Shown: in pieces, positions 22,090-32,017 of the stretch
How the letters are laid out: each line of letters opens with the position of its first letter
Position numbering within the stretch: position 1 is the first letter of the stretch
Source of the DNA: an uncultured Lachnospiraceae bacterium
GTDB lineage: Bacteria > Bacillota > Clostridia > Lachnospirales > Lachnospiraceae
Direction: 5' to 3'
Assembly: GCA_944383265.1 (NCBI GenBank)
Contig: CALWOX010000001.1
Coordinates: forward strand, 1-64,000
Length of the DNA stretch: 64,000 bases
Program-made: the position numbers and the translations under genes
The notes under the pieces: model-generated
What the model saw: only the letters and a program-made list of their open reading frames with translations
Databases searched by the model: none
What the model was told of the DNA's origin: nothing

Positions 22090-24590
22090 TGGCAAATTTT
22101 AGAAAAAAGACGAGAAAAAAAATAAAAAAGGCATTTTTACTGATAGCTGTATTTGTTGTGGCTTTGGTAGGTTATTTTGTTTGGACATCTCTTAATGCGG
22201 AGAAGGAATATACTGTCTATACTTCAATAGAAGAACCCACATTGCCTGTAATATATGCCTCTACAAAGGGAGGCTATGAGAACAGGCTTTACGGTTATCT
22301 TCAGGATATGGGTAACTCCGCATCAGAGGATTGCATCACCGCACTGCCTGAGGACAGAGTACTGAAGCTGAGAATAGCTGAGTATAACAATATGGTCACT
22401 GAGGTATCCTATGAGATAAGAAGTCTTGATATGAGCCATTTTATTGAGAGGACCGAGGTTGATGAGATGGAAAGGAGAGACGGATTTTTATATGTCGATC
22501 TTCCGATTCAAAACCTGATAGATAAGGACAGACAGTATCTTCTCAGCATTCGCCTGGACACAGGAGAGAGAAACATAAATTACTATACTAAGATAATTTG
22601 GACGGACAATGATTATCCTGAACAAATGTTGGCCTTTGCAGACAGATTTGTAAAGCTGACCTTTGATTATGAAGCAGCGTCAGGAGAGTTGGTTACATAT
22701 CTTGAAAGCTCACAATCCGAAAAGAATGACGATCTCGGATATGTGAATATAAACTCAAACTTTTCTCAGCTGACATGGGCAGGCTCTGATATGAGGCTTA
22801 CTACAGATACAGAGGTAAGGCTGAAAGAATTTGACGGTGTTATGGGAGTGGTTGAGGTCAGATATATGACCGAGAGAACAGACAGCACCGGAAATATCGA
22901 AAGATATCAGGTCAAAGACAGCTTTACCATGAGAATTGGTACAGAGAGGATATATCTTCTTAACTATGAGAGAGAGACAAATCAGATCTTTGAGGGAAGC
23001 AAGCAGCAGTTTGCCGGAAAGAGGATAACACTCGGAATAAGCTCTCCGGGAATGCTTCAATGTGAGGAAAGTGAAAACGAAAGATATATAGCCTTTAAGG
23101 TTGACAGAGAGCTTTGGAGCTACGATGAAGAGAAGAAAACAGCCGTAAATGTATTTTCATTCAGAAGCGGAAATGATGACGGTGTCAGGGCAAATAATGA
23201 CAGGCACGATATAAAGATACTTTCCGTATCAGACAGCGGAGATATAGATTTCGTTGTATACGGATATATGAACAGAGGCAGACATGAAGGTCTTAACGGT
23301 ATAGCATATTATCAGTATAACAGGTCAAGAGATATAATAACGGAAGTCTTCTTCATGCCTGTTACCAATACCTTTGAGCATATAAAGTCGGATATAGATG
23401 TTTTGTGTGCGAAAAATGAAAATGATATGCTCTACCTTTTGCAGAATAACTCCATAGTTGCTATAGAACTCAGATCCGGAGAGATGATGGAGGTGGTTTC
23501 AGGTCTTACGGATGAAAGCTTTTCCGTAAGCAAGGATCAGACGGAGATTGCTTGGATCGACAGTATAGACGGGCATTCAAAGAGACTTCAGATAATGGAT
23601 ATTGCAACAGGAAAAACCGAGACCTTCATTTCAGAGGACGGGGAGCATATAAGGCTTTGCGGCTTTATGGACAACGATATAATATTGGGACTCTGCCGAG
23701 ACTCTGATGTAATGACAGTAAACGGAGTTGAAAGAAGCACCCCTATGTATATGCTGTCAATCAGAGATTCAAATCTTAATGAGCTTAAGAATTACATGAA
23801 GGACGGCATTTATATAGAAAATGTCAGGACAGATGATACAAGGATACATCTTGAGCTTTTCGCAAAAAGCGGAGAAAATTCATATGTCTCTTCAGGTACC
23901 GATACAATAGTATATAAGGAAGGAAGTCAGGACGAAGGTATACCCGGAATAGAAACATCCACATCGGAGACAAAGAAGAAGGAATACTATGTGGCTTTAT
24001 CTGAGGAAATCAAAAATACAAGAAGCTTAAGAATAAGTGTTCCCGGAAGGATATCATACGAAAATTCCGCAAATATCGAGCTTATCGGATCAGAACAGCA
24101 GAGAATAAGCTTTTATGCATACAAGAACGGAAGTCTTGTGGGAAAGAGTAATGATTTTATGAAGGCCTTGAATATGTGCTATGATGATATCGGATATGTA
24201 ATAGCTGACAATAAGAGCATAGTATACAACAGGGCGGCAAAGCTTGGCACAGCCGAGATAAAGGATCCTATGGAAAGGATGCAGGAAGCCCTTTTGCATT
24301 ATCCTGAATTTAAAGATGACAGTATTTATGATGACGGGATCATAATGCTTGACGGAAGAGGAATGGATCTTAATCAGATACAGTATTATGTATACGAGGG
24401 AATGCCGGTTATACTAAGAACAGACAGTGAAGGAGGATATTGCCTCATATCAGGTTATGATGAATTTAATAATGTAAAGATATTCTATCCTGATACAGGG
24501 GAAACCCGTCTTTTTGGAGAGGATGAAGCTTCATCCTACTTCGATTCAAATGAAAACGACTTCATATGTACTGTAAGACAGGTTAGATAA
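22089..24590 (+). CDS. Large single-span extracytoplasmic protein coupled to parB operon
   Basis: This 833-residue protein has a basic start (FRKKTRKKIKKA), one membrane span (about 16-33) and a long outside part. I recognise no firm family. The middle (about 330-650) has repeats of beta-strand-like blocks with alternating Asp/Gly turns, as in a beta-propeller. The C-terminal 80 residues (MPVIL, then GGYCLISGYDEFNNVKIFYP) resemble the end of C39-like papain-fold peptidases. There the His of HYxxxxGY is replaced by Gly-Tyr, so this part would be inactive. The start overlaps the DUF4446 stop (TGATG). A wall- or division-linked role is only inferred from the context. Confidence 0.7.
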   Translation: MANFRKKTRKKIKKAFLLIAVFVVALVGYFVWTSLNAEKEYTVYTSIEEPTLPVIYASTKGGYENRLYGYLQDMGNSASEDCITALPEDRVLKLRIAEYNNMVTEVSYEIRSLDMSHFIERTEVDEMERRDGFLYVDLPIQNLIDKDRQYLLSIRLDTGERNINYYTKIIWTDNDYPEQMLAFADRFVKLTFDYEAASGELVTYLESSQSEKNDDLGYVNINSNFSQLTWAGSDMRLTTDTEVRLKEFDGVMGVVEVRYMTERTDSTGNIERYQVKDSFTMRIGTERIYLLNYERETNQIFEGSKQQFAGKRITLGISSPGMLQCEESENERYIAFKVDRELWSYDEEKKTAVNVFSFRSGNDDGVRANNDRHDIKILSVSDSGDIDFVVYGYMNRGRHEGLNGIAYYQYNRSRDIITEVFFMPVTNTFEHIKSDIDVLCAKNENDMLYLLQNNSIVAIELRSGEMMEVVSGLTDESFSVSKDQTEIAWIDSIDGHSKRLQIMDIATGKTETFISEDGEHIRLCGFMDNDIILGLCRDSDVMTVNGVERSTPMYMLSIRDSNLNELKNYMKDGIYIENVRTDDTRIHLELFAKSGENSYVSSGTDTIVYKEGSQDEGIPGIETSTSETKKKEYYVALSEEIKNTRSLRISVPGRISYENSANIELIGSEQQRISFYAYKNGSLVGKSNDFMKALNMCYDDIGYVIADNKSIVYNRAAKLGTAEIKDPMERMQEALLHYPEFKDDSIYDDGIIMLDGRGMDLNQIQYYVYEGMPVILRTDSEGGYCLISGYDEFNNVKIFYPDTGETRLFGEDEASSYFDSNENDFICTVRQVR

Positions 24591-24632
24591 GAGAGAATAG
24601 GGCATTAAGAAAAATAGAATAAGGCATTTTGA

Positions 24633-24660
24633 TTTACAAATCAGAAAATTGTGTTATAAT
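24633..24660 (+). promoter_or_regulatory. Promoter upstream of murA
   Basis: TTTACA (24633-24638) and perfect TATAAT (24655-24660) are 16 bases apart. Transcription from about 24667 would pass through the hairpin at 24681-24706 before reaching murA. Confidence 0.55.
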
Positions 24661-24680
24661 TGTCATAACATATAAAATAA

Positions 24681-24706
24681 AAGCATCTGTTTAACGGATG
24701 CTTTTT
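24681..24706 (+). terminator. Hairpin with T run in front of murA
   Basis: AAGCATC (24681-24687) pairs with GATGCTT (24697-24703), and a run of six T begins within the arm. It looks like an intrinsic terminator. It ends 16 bases before the murA start and lies downstream of a good promoter. It may therefore be an attenuator in the murA leader rather than only the end of the parB operon. Confidence 0.7.
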
Positions 24707-24722
24707 TACTGAAGAGGTATAT

Positions 24723-26015
24723 ATGGAACAATATATAATTAAAGGCGGCAGGCCGCTTTCAGGAGAAGTAAACATCAGCGGAGCAAAGAACGCTGCGTTG
24801 GGTATCCTTGCTGCGGCTGTAATGACAGACGAGGATGTTATAATAGAGAATCTTCCTGATGTCAGAGATATAAATGTGCTGCTTGAGGCCATCTCAGAGA
24901 TAGGAGCCGATGTAAAGAGGATAGACAGGCATACCGTCAAGATAAACGGCGGAAATATCAAAGAGGTCTCTGTAGATGACGATTATATAAGAAAGATAAG
25001 AGCTTCATATTATTTTATAGGAGCACTTCTCGGAAAGTATAAAAAGGCGCAGGTCCCCTTGCCCGGAGGATGCAATATAGGCTCTCGTCCTATAGATCAG
25101 CATATCAAGGGATTCAGAGCTCTCGGAGCTAAGGTAACTATAGAGAGAGGAGCTGTCATTGCAAATGCTGACAGGCTCAGCTCGGCCCACATATATTTTG
25201 ATGTTGTTTCAGTAGGAGCTACTATAAATGTTATGATGGCGGCGGCTCTTTCAGAGGGAAGGACCATACTTGAGAATGCGGCAAAGGAGCCTCATATTGT
25301 TGATGTAGCAAATTTTTTGAACAGTATGGGTGCAAATATAAAGGGTGCCGGTACGGATACCATCCGTATTACAGGTGTAAAGAGCCTTCACGGAACAGAG
25401 TATTCTATCATTCCCGATCAGATAGAAGCCGGAACCTTCATGTGTATGGCGGCAGCTACAAGAGGAGATGTATTAATAAAGAATGTCATCCCTAAGCATC
25501 TGGAGTCTATATCCGCAAAGCTTATAGAGATGGGAAATGAAGTTATAGAATATGATGAGGCTGTGAGGGTAATAGGAGCGGAGCATCAGAGACATACAGA
25601 CATAAAGACACTTCCTTATCCGGGATTTCCCACAGACATGCAGCCTCAGATGGCTGTAAGCCTTGCCCTTGCAGAGGGAAGCAGCATGGTTACAGAAAGC
25701 ATATTTGAGAATCGTTTTAAATATGTGGATGAGCTTGCAAGAATGGGCGGCAACATAAAGGTAGAGGGAAATGTTGCTGTTATAGACGGAATAGACGGTT
25801 TTACAGGAGCTACTGTAAATGCTCCTGATCTCAGAGCCGGAGCAGCGCTCGTTATAGCGGGACTGTGTGCCGACGGATTTACAGTTGTGGATGAGATCGG
25901 CTATATCCAGAGAGGATATGAGTGCTTTGAGGAAAAGATAAGAGGAATAGGCGGAATCATAGAAAAAGTGGATTCCGAGAAAGAAGCCAGAAAGTTCAAG
26001 CTTAAGGTCAGCTAG
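24723..26015 (+). CDS. murA: UDP-N-acetylglucosamine 1-carboxyvinyltransferase
   Basis: This transfers enolpyruvate from PEP to UDP-GlcNAc, the first committed step of peptidoglycan synthesis and the target of fosfomycin. The protein is 430 residues. [13 protein letters not shown] lies at the N-terminus. The loop [19 protein letters not shown] retains the fosfomycin-sensitive catalytic Cys. AGTFMCMAA and [12 protein letters not shown] are further family blocks. It is an EPSP-synthase-fold protein. The ATG follows GAAGAGG. It is preceded by an attenuator-like hairpin and followed by a strong terminator, so it is single-gene. Confidence 0.96.
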   Translation: MEQYIIKGGRPLSGEVNISGAKNAALGILAAAVMTDEDVIIENLPDVRDINVLLEAISEIGADVKRIDRHTVKINGGNIKEVSVDDDYIRKIRASYYFIGALLGKYKKAQVPLPGGCNIGSRPIDQHIKGFRALGAKVTIERGAVIANADRLSSAHIYFDVVSVGATINVMMAAALSEGRTILENAAKEPHIVDVANFLNSMGANIKGAGTDTIRITGVKSLHGTEYSIIPDQIEAGTFMCMAAATRGDVLIKNVIPKHLESISAKLIEMGNEVIEYDEAVRVIGAEHQRHTDIKTLPYPGFPTDMQPQMAVSLALAEGSSMVTESIFENRFKYVDELARMGGNIKVEGNVAVIDGIDGFTGATVNAPDLRAGAALVIAGLCADGFTVVDEIGYIQRGYECFEEKIRGIGGIIEKVDSEKEARKFKLKVS

Positions 26016-26106
26016 TATAAGCTCGGTATAGAGCAGGTAATTTGGCTTATTAAATTGATAAGAGTAATAGGATTAATAAGATAATTTAAAAAATAAGAAA
26101 AACAAT

Positions 26107-26159
26107 ATCCGTGTTTATGGCATAAAAAACGAAAATTATGCTGTAAACACGGATTTTTT
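26107..26159 (+). terminator. Terminator of murA
   Basis: ATCCGTGTTTA (26107-26117) and TAAACACGGAT (26144-26154) form a perfect 11-bp stem. An inner CATAA/TTATG stem adds to it, and a T run follows. Confidence 0.88.
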
Positions 26160-26200
26160 ATTGAATAATTCCAAAGATAAAATTGAGGCATGCATATAGC

Positions 26201-26244
26201 TTGACAAATATTTAACAATATAATAAAATTCAGATATTGTTAAA
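26201..26244 (+). promoter_or_regulatory. adhE promoter with overlapping inverted repeat
   Basis: TTGACA (26201-26206) and TAAAAT (26224-26229) are 17 bases apart. TTTAACAATAT (26211-26221) and ATATTGTTAAA (26234-26244) form a perfect 11-bp inverted repeat around the -10. The half-sites resemble those of the redox repressor Rex (TTGTTAA/TTAACAA) but are in the opposite order to the usual Rex operator. A regulatory site is likely; its binder is uncertain. Confidence 0.6.
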
Positions 26245-26284
26245 AAAATATCATTCTCAATAAAAGAAATCGGAGGAAAAACAA

Positions 26285-28927
26285 ATGTCTGATAAAAAGC
26301 CCTTAATTGTTGATTCCGTTGATAAGCTCAATGAAAAGCTTAAGCTTATGAGAGAGGCGCAGGAGATATTTTCGACTTATTCGCAGGAAAAGGTCGATAA
26401 AATATTCAGAGCCGCCGCAGTCGCCGCAAATCAGGCAAGGATATATCTTGCCAAGATGGCTGTTGAGGAGACAGGCATGGGCGTTGTGGAAGACAAGGTA
26501 ATAAAAAATAACTATGCGGCAGAGTATATATATAATAAGTATAAAAATGAAAAGACCTGCGGAGTTATAGAGGAGGACAAGGCCTTCGGATATAAGGTCG
26601 TGGCTGAACCTCTGGGTATAATAGCTGCAGTAATACCTACCACAAATCCCACATCGACAGCTGTTTTTAAGACTCTTATTGCTTTAAAGACGAGAAATGC
26701 CATTATAATTTCACCACATCCGAGAGCAAAGAAATGTACTATAGAAGCTTCAAGGATAGTTCTTGAGGCTGCTGTTAAGGCAGGAGCGCCGGAAAACATC
26801 ATAGGCTGGATAGATACCCCTACCCTTGAACTTACAAATACCGTAATGCAAGAGGCGGATTGCATCCTTGCAACAGGCGGCCCCGGAATGGTAAAGGCTG
26901 CATACTCATCAGGAAAGCCGGCTCTCGGAGTAGGTGCCGGAAATACGCCTGTGATAATAGATGATACAGCGGATATAGAATCAGCCGTAAGCTCAATAAT
27001 TCATTCAAAAACCTTTGATAACGGAATGATCTGTGCGTCGGAGCAGTCGGTAACAGCTCTTTCTTCAATATATGATAAGGTAAAAGCAGAATTTATAAAG
27101 AGAGGATGTTATGTCCTTACTCCCAAGGAGCTTGACAAGGTAAGAAAGACAATAATCATAAACGGCTCATTGAATGCAAAGATAGTAGGGCAGACAGCCG
27201 AGACTATAGCAGAGCTTTCAGGGATAAAGGTATCTGCAAATACAAAAATACTTATAGGAGAGGTGGAATCTGTAGAGCCATCGGAGGAGTTTGCTCATGA
27301 AAAGCTTTCCCCCGTCCTTGCCCTCTATAAAGCGGAGACCTTTGACGAGGCCATAAAAAAGGCTGAAAGACTTGTGGCTGACGGCGGTTACGGCCATACT
27401 TCATCCCTTTATGTAAATGTAAATGAGACGGAAAAGATAAGAAAGCATTATGAGGCCATGAAGACCTGCAGGATACTCATAAATACACCTTCATCGCATG
27501 GCGGAATAGGAGACCTTTATAACTTTAAGCTGGCTCCTTCTCTCACCTTAGGCTGCGGTTCATGGGGAGGAAATTCGGTTTCGGATAACGTGGGAATCAA
27601 AAACCTTCTTAATTATAAGAAGGTAGCTGAGAGGAGAGAAAACATGCTTTGGATGAGAATGCCTGAAAAGGTTTACTTTAAGAAGGGATGTATGCCTGTC
27701 GCTCTTGATGAGCTGAAAGCATACTACGACAAGAAGAGATGCTTTGTTGTGACAGACAGATTCCTGTTTGAAAACGGATATACAAAGCCTATAGAGTCCA
27801 AGCTTTCCGAAATGGGGATACAGTATACTGTATTTTCGGATGTACAGCCGGATCCCACTCTTGCAAATGCAAAGGCGGGAGTAAAGGTCATGGATAGTTT
27901 CAAGCCCGACTCTATAATAGCCTTCGGCGGAGGCTCGGCTATGGATGCTGCAAAGATCATGTGGCTTCTCTATGAGTATCCTGATGCAGAGTTCAGTGAT
28001 ATGGCCATGCGTTATATAGATATAAGAAAGAAGGTTTATACCTTCCCCAAGATGGGTGAAAAGTGTCTTTTCATTGCGATACCCACCTCATCAGGAACAG
28101 GTTCCGAGGTGACTCCCTTTGCCGTTATCACAGATGAGAGTACCGGAGTAAAATATCCGATCACAGATTATGAGCTTATGCCCAATATGGCGATAATTGA
28201 CACTGACAATATGATGACTCAGCCAAAGTCTCTGACCGCGGCATCAGGAATTGACGCCATGACACATGCTCTCGAAGCGTATGCGTCAATGCTTGCAAGC
28301 GACTATACAGACGGACTTGCAATAAAAGCTATGAAGCTCATATTTGAGTACCTTCCCGAGGCGTATGAGCATGGTGATAATGTAAAGGCGAGAGACCACA
28401 TGGCAAACGCATCCACCATAGCGGGTATGGCCTTTGCTAACGCCTTTTTGGGAGTATGCCATTCAATGGCCCACAAGCTCGGCGCATACCACCACATTCC
28501 TCACGGAATCGCCAATGCGCTTTTGATAAATTATGTGCTTCAGTATAATGCAAGCGAGAAGCCTGTAAAGATGGGTACCTTCCCTCAGTATGAATATCCC
28601 CATACCATTGAGAAATATGCGGACGCGGCAAGGGCCTTGGGAATAGACGGAAAGGATGACAAAGAGGTATTTAAAAAGCTTCTTGATAAGCTTACAGACC
28701 TTAAGCACAGAATAGGAATAAAGGACAGTATAAGAGAATATGGAATTGAGGAAAAGGACTTTCTTAAGACCCTTGACGAGATGACGGAGAATGCCTTCGA
28801 CGACCAGTGTACAGGTGCAAATCCCAGATATCCACTTATGTCTGAAATAAAGAAGCTTTATCTCATGGCATATTACGGAAAGGATTACACAGAGCCGTCA
28901 GAGATAAATGAAAGCGAAATAAAATAA
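26285..28927 (+). CDS. adhE: Bifunctional acetaldehyde-CoA/alcohol dehydrogenase
   Basis: This converts acetyl-CoA to acetaldehyde and then ethanol in fermentation, re-oxidising two NADH. It can form filaments (spirosomes). The protein is 880 residues, the full family length. The N-terminal aldehyde dehydrogenase domain has the catalytic Cys in GMICASEQSV. A linker near 440-460 leads to the iron-dependent alcohol dehydrogenase domain. That domain has GGGSAMDAAK for NAD and the iron-binding His residues in HSMAHKLGAYHHIPHG. The start follows CGGAGG. It is single-gene with its own promoter and a strong hairpin downstream. Confidence 0.97.
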   Translation: MSDKKPLIVDSVDKLNEKLKLMREAQEIFSTYSQEKVDKIFRAAAVAANQARIYLAKMAVEETGMGVVEDKVIKNNYAAEYIYNKYKNEKTCGVIEEDKAFGYKVVAEPLGIIAAVIPTTNPTSTAVFKTLIALKTRNAIIISPHPRAKKCTIEASRIVLEAAVKAGAPENIIGWIDTPTLELTNTVMQEADCILATGGPGMVKAAYSSGKPALGVGAGNTPVIIDDTADIESAVSSIIHSKTFDNGMICASEQSVTALSSIYDKVKAEFIKRGCYVLTPKELDKVRKTIIINGSLNAKIVGQTAETIAELSGIKVSANTKILIGEVESVEPSEEFAHEKLSPVLALYKAETFDEAIKKAERLVADGGYGHTSSLYVNVNETEKIRKHYEAMKTCRILINTPSSHGGIGDLYNFKLAPSLTLGCGSWGGNSVSDNVGIKNLLNYKKVAERRENMLWMRMPEKVYFKKGCMPVALDELKAYYDKKRCFVVTDRFLFENGYTKPIESKLSEMGIQYTVFSDVQPDPTLANAKAGVKVMDSFKPDSIIAFGGGSAMDAAKIMWLLYEYPDAEFSDMAMRYIDIRKKVYTFPKMGEKCLFIAIPTSSGTGSEVTPFAVITDESTGVKYPITDYELMPNMAIIDTDNMMTQPKSLTAASGIDAMTHALEAYASMLASDYTDGLAIKAMKLIFEYLPEAYEHGDNVKARDHMANASTIAGMAFANAFLGVCHSMAHKLGAYHHIPHGIANALLINYVLQYNASEKPVKMGTFPQYEYPHTIEKYADAARALGIDGKDDKEVFKKLLDKLTDLKHRIGIKDSIREYGIEEKDFLKTLDEMTENAFDDQCTGANPRYPLMSEIKKLYLMAYYGKDYTEPSEINESEIK

Positions 28928-28948
28928 AACAAAACAGCAATTTTAAAT

Positions 28949-29003
28949 ACGGGTGATATAATCATAATTTTTGCCAGATATAAAATTTGATTATATCACC
29001 CGT
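28949..29003. terminator. Long hairpin after adhE
   Basis: ACGGGTGATATAATCA (28949-28964) and TGATTATATCACCCGT (28988-29003) form a perfect 16-bp stem. No clear T run follows on the plus strand. It may terminate by hairpin strength or act as a 3' stabiliser of the adhE mRNA. Confidence 0.65.
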
Positions 29004-29178
29004 AAAAATACAAATGTTCGCTGTAGAAAATCAAAAGTATATAGTAAATTCCTGTTGTTTTGTGAAATTTAAGGTTGTATAATGCCGATATTACACGCTG
29101 TTTTATTGATGTAATATGTTCGCTTGATAAAGTAAAAAAGTGAATGGCAAAGCCATCAAAATAAAAAGGAGGACGATT

Positions 29179-30849
29179 ATGAAAAAGAAATTGCTTGGCC
29201 TTTTTCTTTGCTCGGCTCTTGTAGTGTCAATGGCGGCAGGCTGCACAAAGAAAAACGAAGTGCTTGAGAGCTCTCAGGCAGAGGCTGCAGCTTCCGCAGG
29301 TGAGGAAGCCGGCGATGCAGGAGAGACTACAGCGACTGTTGAGCAGAAGGAAGCAACAGAGGAGATGCTCACAGAGTTCGGAGAGATTCCCGCTGATGTT
29401 GACCGTGAGCAGACAATAACCTATGCTCAGGGAGCGGATCCCAGAGGACTTGATCCCGCACTTGTAGATGACGGAGAGTCATCAAAGCCCATAGTACAGA
29501 TGTATGAGGGTCTTCTTCAGTTCGGAGACAGCACAACAGAGGTTGAGCCTTGTCTTGCAGAGAGCTGGGATATAAGTGATGACGGACTTACTTATACTTT
29601 CCACTTAAGACAGGGAGTTAAGTTCCACGACGGAACAGACTTCAACGCCGAGGCGGTTAAGTACAATGTTGACAGACAGACTGTTAACGCTACAGCTGAT
29701 ATGGCTTACGGCTCATTCGTTTACGGGGATGTTGTCGAGTGTAATGTAATTGATGACTATACTGTAGAGTTTGTTCTCAACAAGGCTGTAACACCTTTCT
29801 TAAACAACCTTGCAATGAGCCTTGCGGCTCCCATGGTAAGCCCTACAGCATGTGAAGCTAATAACAACAACCTTAACGAGAACCCCTGCGGAACAGGCCC
29901 TTACAAGTTTGTAAGATGGGACAAGAACGAGGCAGTCGTTATGGAGAGATTTGATGATTACTGGGGAGAAGCTCCCGTTGCAAAGGAGATCGTATTCAGA
30001 ACCATCACAGATAACTCTGCAAGAGTGGTTGCTCTCACAAACGGTGAGGTTGATATAATCGACGGAATCGATGCAAATGTTGTTGATCAGATAACTTCAG
30101 CAGGGTGCAAGCTTTACCAGACAGAGGGAATGAACATCAACTACCTCGCTTACAACATGAACAGAATGACAGACCCTGAGGTAAGAAAGGCACTCTCAGA
30201 GGCTATAAATGTTCCCGAGCTTGTTGCAAGCCTTTACCAGGGATACGCTACAGAGGCTCACACAATACTTCCCAGCTTCATGCCCGGATACAGTGCTGAT
30301 GTTACTCAGACCTCTTACAATCCCGAGGATGCAAAGCAGGTACTTGCAGATAAGGGAATCACATCACTTAAGCTTATGACCTATACCAATCCTAGGCCTT
30401 ATAACACTGCAACAGGACAGACTCTTGCAGAGGCTCTTCAGGGATATTGGGCACAGGTAGGTGTTGATGTAACTATCGACTCATATGACTGGACAACATA
30501 CAAGGAGAGGATCCCTTCAGGAGATTATGATATGTGTCTCTACGGATGGATCGGAGATAACGGTGACCCCGACAACTTCATGTATCTCCTTGCTCATGAT
30601 GATCCTACCATGAATGTAGCAAACTACAAGAACGAGGAATTCAACGAGATGCTTTCAGCAGCGGCTGCACTTCCCAACGGAGATGAGAGAAACGCAGCTT
30701 ACGGCGAGATGGAGCAGCTCATTGCGGATGAGAATGTATGGCTTCCTATTTCACACCAGCAGAACCTTTCAGGATATCTGTCAAATGTTCAGAACTACAT
30801 TGCACATCCTACAGGAAACGTATACCTCGCAAAGACATACAAGAACTAA
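29179..30849 (+). CDS. Oligopeptide ABC transporter, substrate-binding lipoprotein
   Basis: This is the extracytoplasmic solute-binding protein of the downstream permease-ATPase operon (SBP_bac_5 family). The protein is 556 residues from ATG 29179, which follows AAAAAGGAGG. The lipoprotein signal is MKKKLLGLFLCSALVVSMAAGC, with Cys22 the lipidation site (shown here as adjoining parts). A Ser/Ala/Glu-rich linker follows. Family blocks include RQGVKFHDGTDFNAEAVKYN, GTGPYKFVRWDKNEAVVMER and YGWIGDNGDPDNFMY. The substrate is probably peptides; it cannot be read from sequence. Codon use leans to highly expressed forms. Confidence 0.9.
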   Translation: MKKKLLGLFLCSALVVSMAAGCTKKNEVLESSQAEAAASAGEEAGDAGETTATVEQKEATEEMLTEFGEIPADVDREQTITYAQGADPRGLDPALVDDGESSKPIVQMYEGLLQFGDSTTEVEPCLAESWDISDDGLTYTFHLRQGVKFHDGTDFNAEAVKYNVDRQTVNATADMAYGSFVYGDVVECNVIDDYTVEFVLNKAVTPFLNNLAMSLAAPMVSPTACEANNNNLNENPCGTGPYKFVRWDKNEAVVMERFDDYWGEAPVAKEIVFRTITDNSARVVALTNGEVDIIDGIDANVVDQITSAGCKLYQTEGMNINYLAYNMNRMTDPEVRKALSEAINVPELVASLYQGYATEAHTILPSFMPGYSADVTQTSYNPEDAKQVLADKGITSLKLMTYTNPRPYNTATGQTLAEALQGYWAQVGVDVTIDSYDWTTYKERIPSGDYDMCLYGWIGDNGDPDNFMYLLAHDDPTMNVANYKNEEFNEMLSAAAALPNGDERNAAYGEMEQLIADENVWLPISHQQNLSGYLSNVQNYIAHPTGNVYLAKTYKN

Positions 30850-30996
30850 TTATCCATTTTCATAATTAAGGAATCGGATAAAAAGCAAGACTTAATTTAC
30901 AGGCTGATTTTAGATGCCGCAAAAAACGAGCCATCTGAAATCAGCCTTTGCTTGAGATACAGGGCAGCCCCTCCAGGCCTAAGGAAAGGACAAAAG

Positions 30997-32013
30997 ATGT
31001 TAAAGTATATAGGAAAAAGATTATTAATGCTGATACCCGTATTGTTCGGAGTATCCCTTATAGTTTTCTTTTTGATGCGTGTCTGTGCCCCTGACCCCGC
31101 ACCTATAGTTTTGGGTCAGCATGCGACTCAGGAAAGCATGGATGCGTGGAGAGAGGCTAACGGACTCAATGATCCGATAGTTGTTCAATATATTGATTTC
31201 ATAAAGGGCGCACTCACAGGAGATCTTGGAACCTCATACTTCACAAAGGCTCCTGTAACAGAAGAGATAATGGCCAGATTCCCCGCCACAGTCGAGCTTG
31301 CCCTTGTCGCAATAGTACTGGCTTCACTTTTCGGAGTAAGCATAGGTGTTGTCTCAGCCGTAAAGAAGAACTCCATTTTTGATAACGGAGGAATGCTTCT
31401 GTCACTTGTGGGCGTATCCATCCCTATATTCTGGCTGGGAATAATGCTGATAATCCTCTTCTCGGGAATAATGCATTGGCTTCCTTCATCCGGAAGGATA
31501 GACCCCGCATTAAGGCCTGATACCATAACAGGATTTATGCTTATTGACTGTCTCCTTCAGGGAGATATGGAGGCCTTTAAGGATGCGGCGATACATATGG
31601 TACTTCCCGCTATCACCTTAAGCCTTTATTCAATGGCTATTATTGCGAGAATGACGCGCTCGAGCATGCTTGATACTTTAAAGCAGGATTATATAAGAAC
31701 GGCAAAGGCAAAGGGAATAACCGACTCAAAGGTAGATATAAAGCACGCCTTGAGAAACGCTCTTATGCCAATAGTAACTGTAATAGGACTTCAGCTCGGT
31801 TCACTTCTCGGAGGAGCGGTGCTCACAGAGTCTGTTTATTCATGGCCGGGACTCGGAAACTATACAGTTCAGTGTATAATGAAATCCGATTTTCCTGTTA
31901 TTCAGGGAGTTGTGCTTCTTATAGCGGTTATATTCGTTCTGATGAACCTTCTGGTGGATGTGCTTTATGCCTTCCTTGATCCCAGGATAAAATATGCAAA
32001 GAAGGAGGTGTAA
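30997..32013 (+). CDS. Oligopeptide/dipeptide ABC transporter permease (OppB/DppB type)
   Basis: This is an inner-membrane channel subunit of 338 residues with about six membrane spans. The first span is at MLKYIGKRLLMLIPVLFGVS. The conserved N-terminal segment ANGLNDPIVVQYIDFIKGALTGDLGTS is typical of DppB/OppB. The binding-protein-dependent transport domain carries the cytoplasmic EAA-like loop DYIRTAKAKGITDSKV. ATG 30997 follows AAGGAAAGGA and is preferred over an upstream ATG at 30952. Its stop is 4 bases before the second permease. Confidence 0.92.
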   Translation: MLKYIGKRLLMLIPVLFGVSLIVFFLMRVCAPDPAPIVLGQHATQESMDAWREANGLNDPIVVQYIDFIKGALTGDLGTSYFTKAPVTEEIMARFPATVELALVAIVLASLFGVSIGVVSAVKKNSIFDNGGMLLSLVGVSIPIFWLGIMLIILFSGIMHWLPSSGRIDPALRPDTITGFMLIDCLLQGDMEAFKDAAIHMVLPAITLSLYSMAIIARMTRSSMLDTLKQDYIRTAKAKGITDSKVDIKHALRNALMPIVTVIGLQLGSLLGGAVLTESVYSWPGLGNYTVQCIMKSDFPVIQGVVLLIAVIFVLMNLLVDVLYAFLDPRIKYAKKEV

Positions 32014-32017
32014 GGAT

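Noticed and set aside
26211-26244. Standard Rex operator at adhE
   Set aside because: The half-sites are in the reverse order of the known Rex operator, so I report only an inverted repeat of unknown binder.
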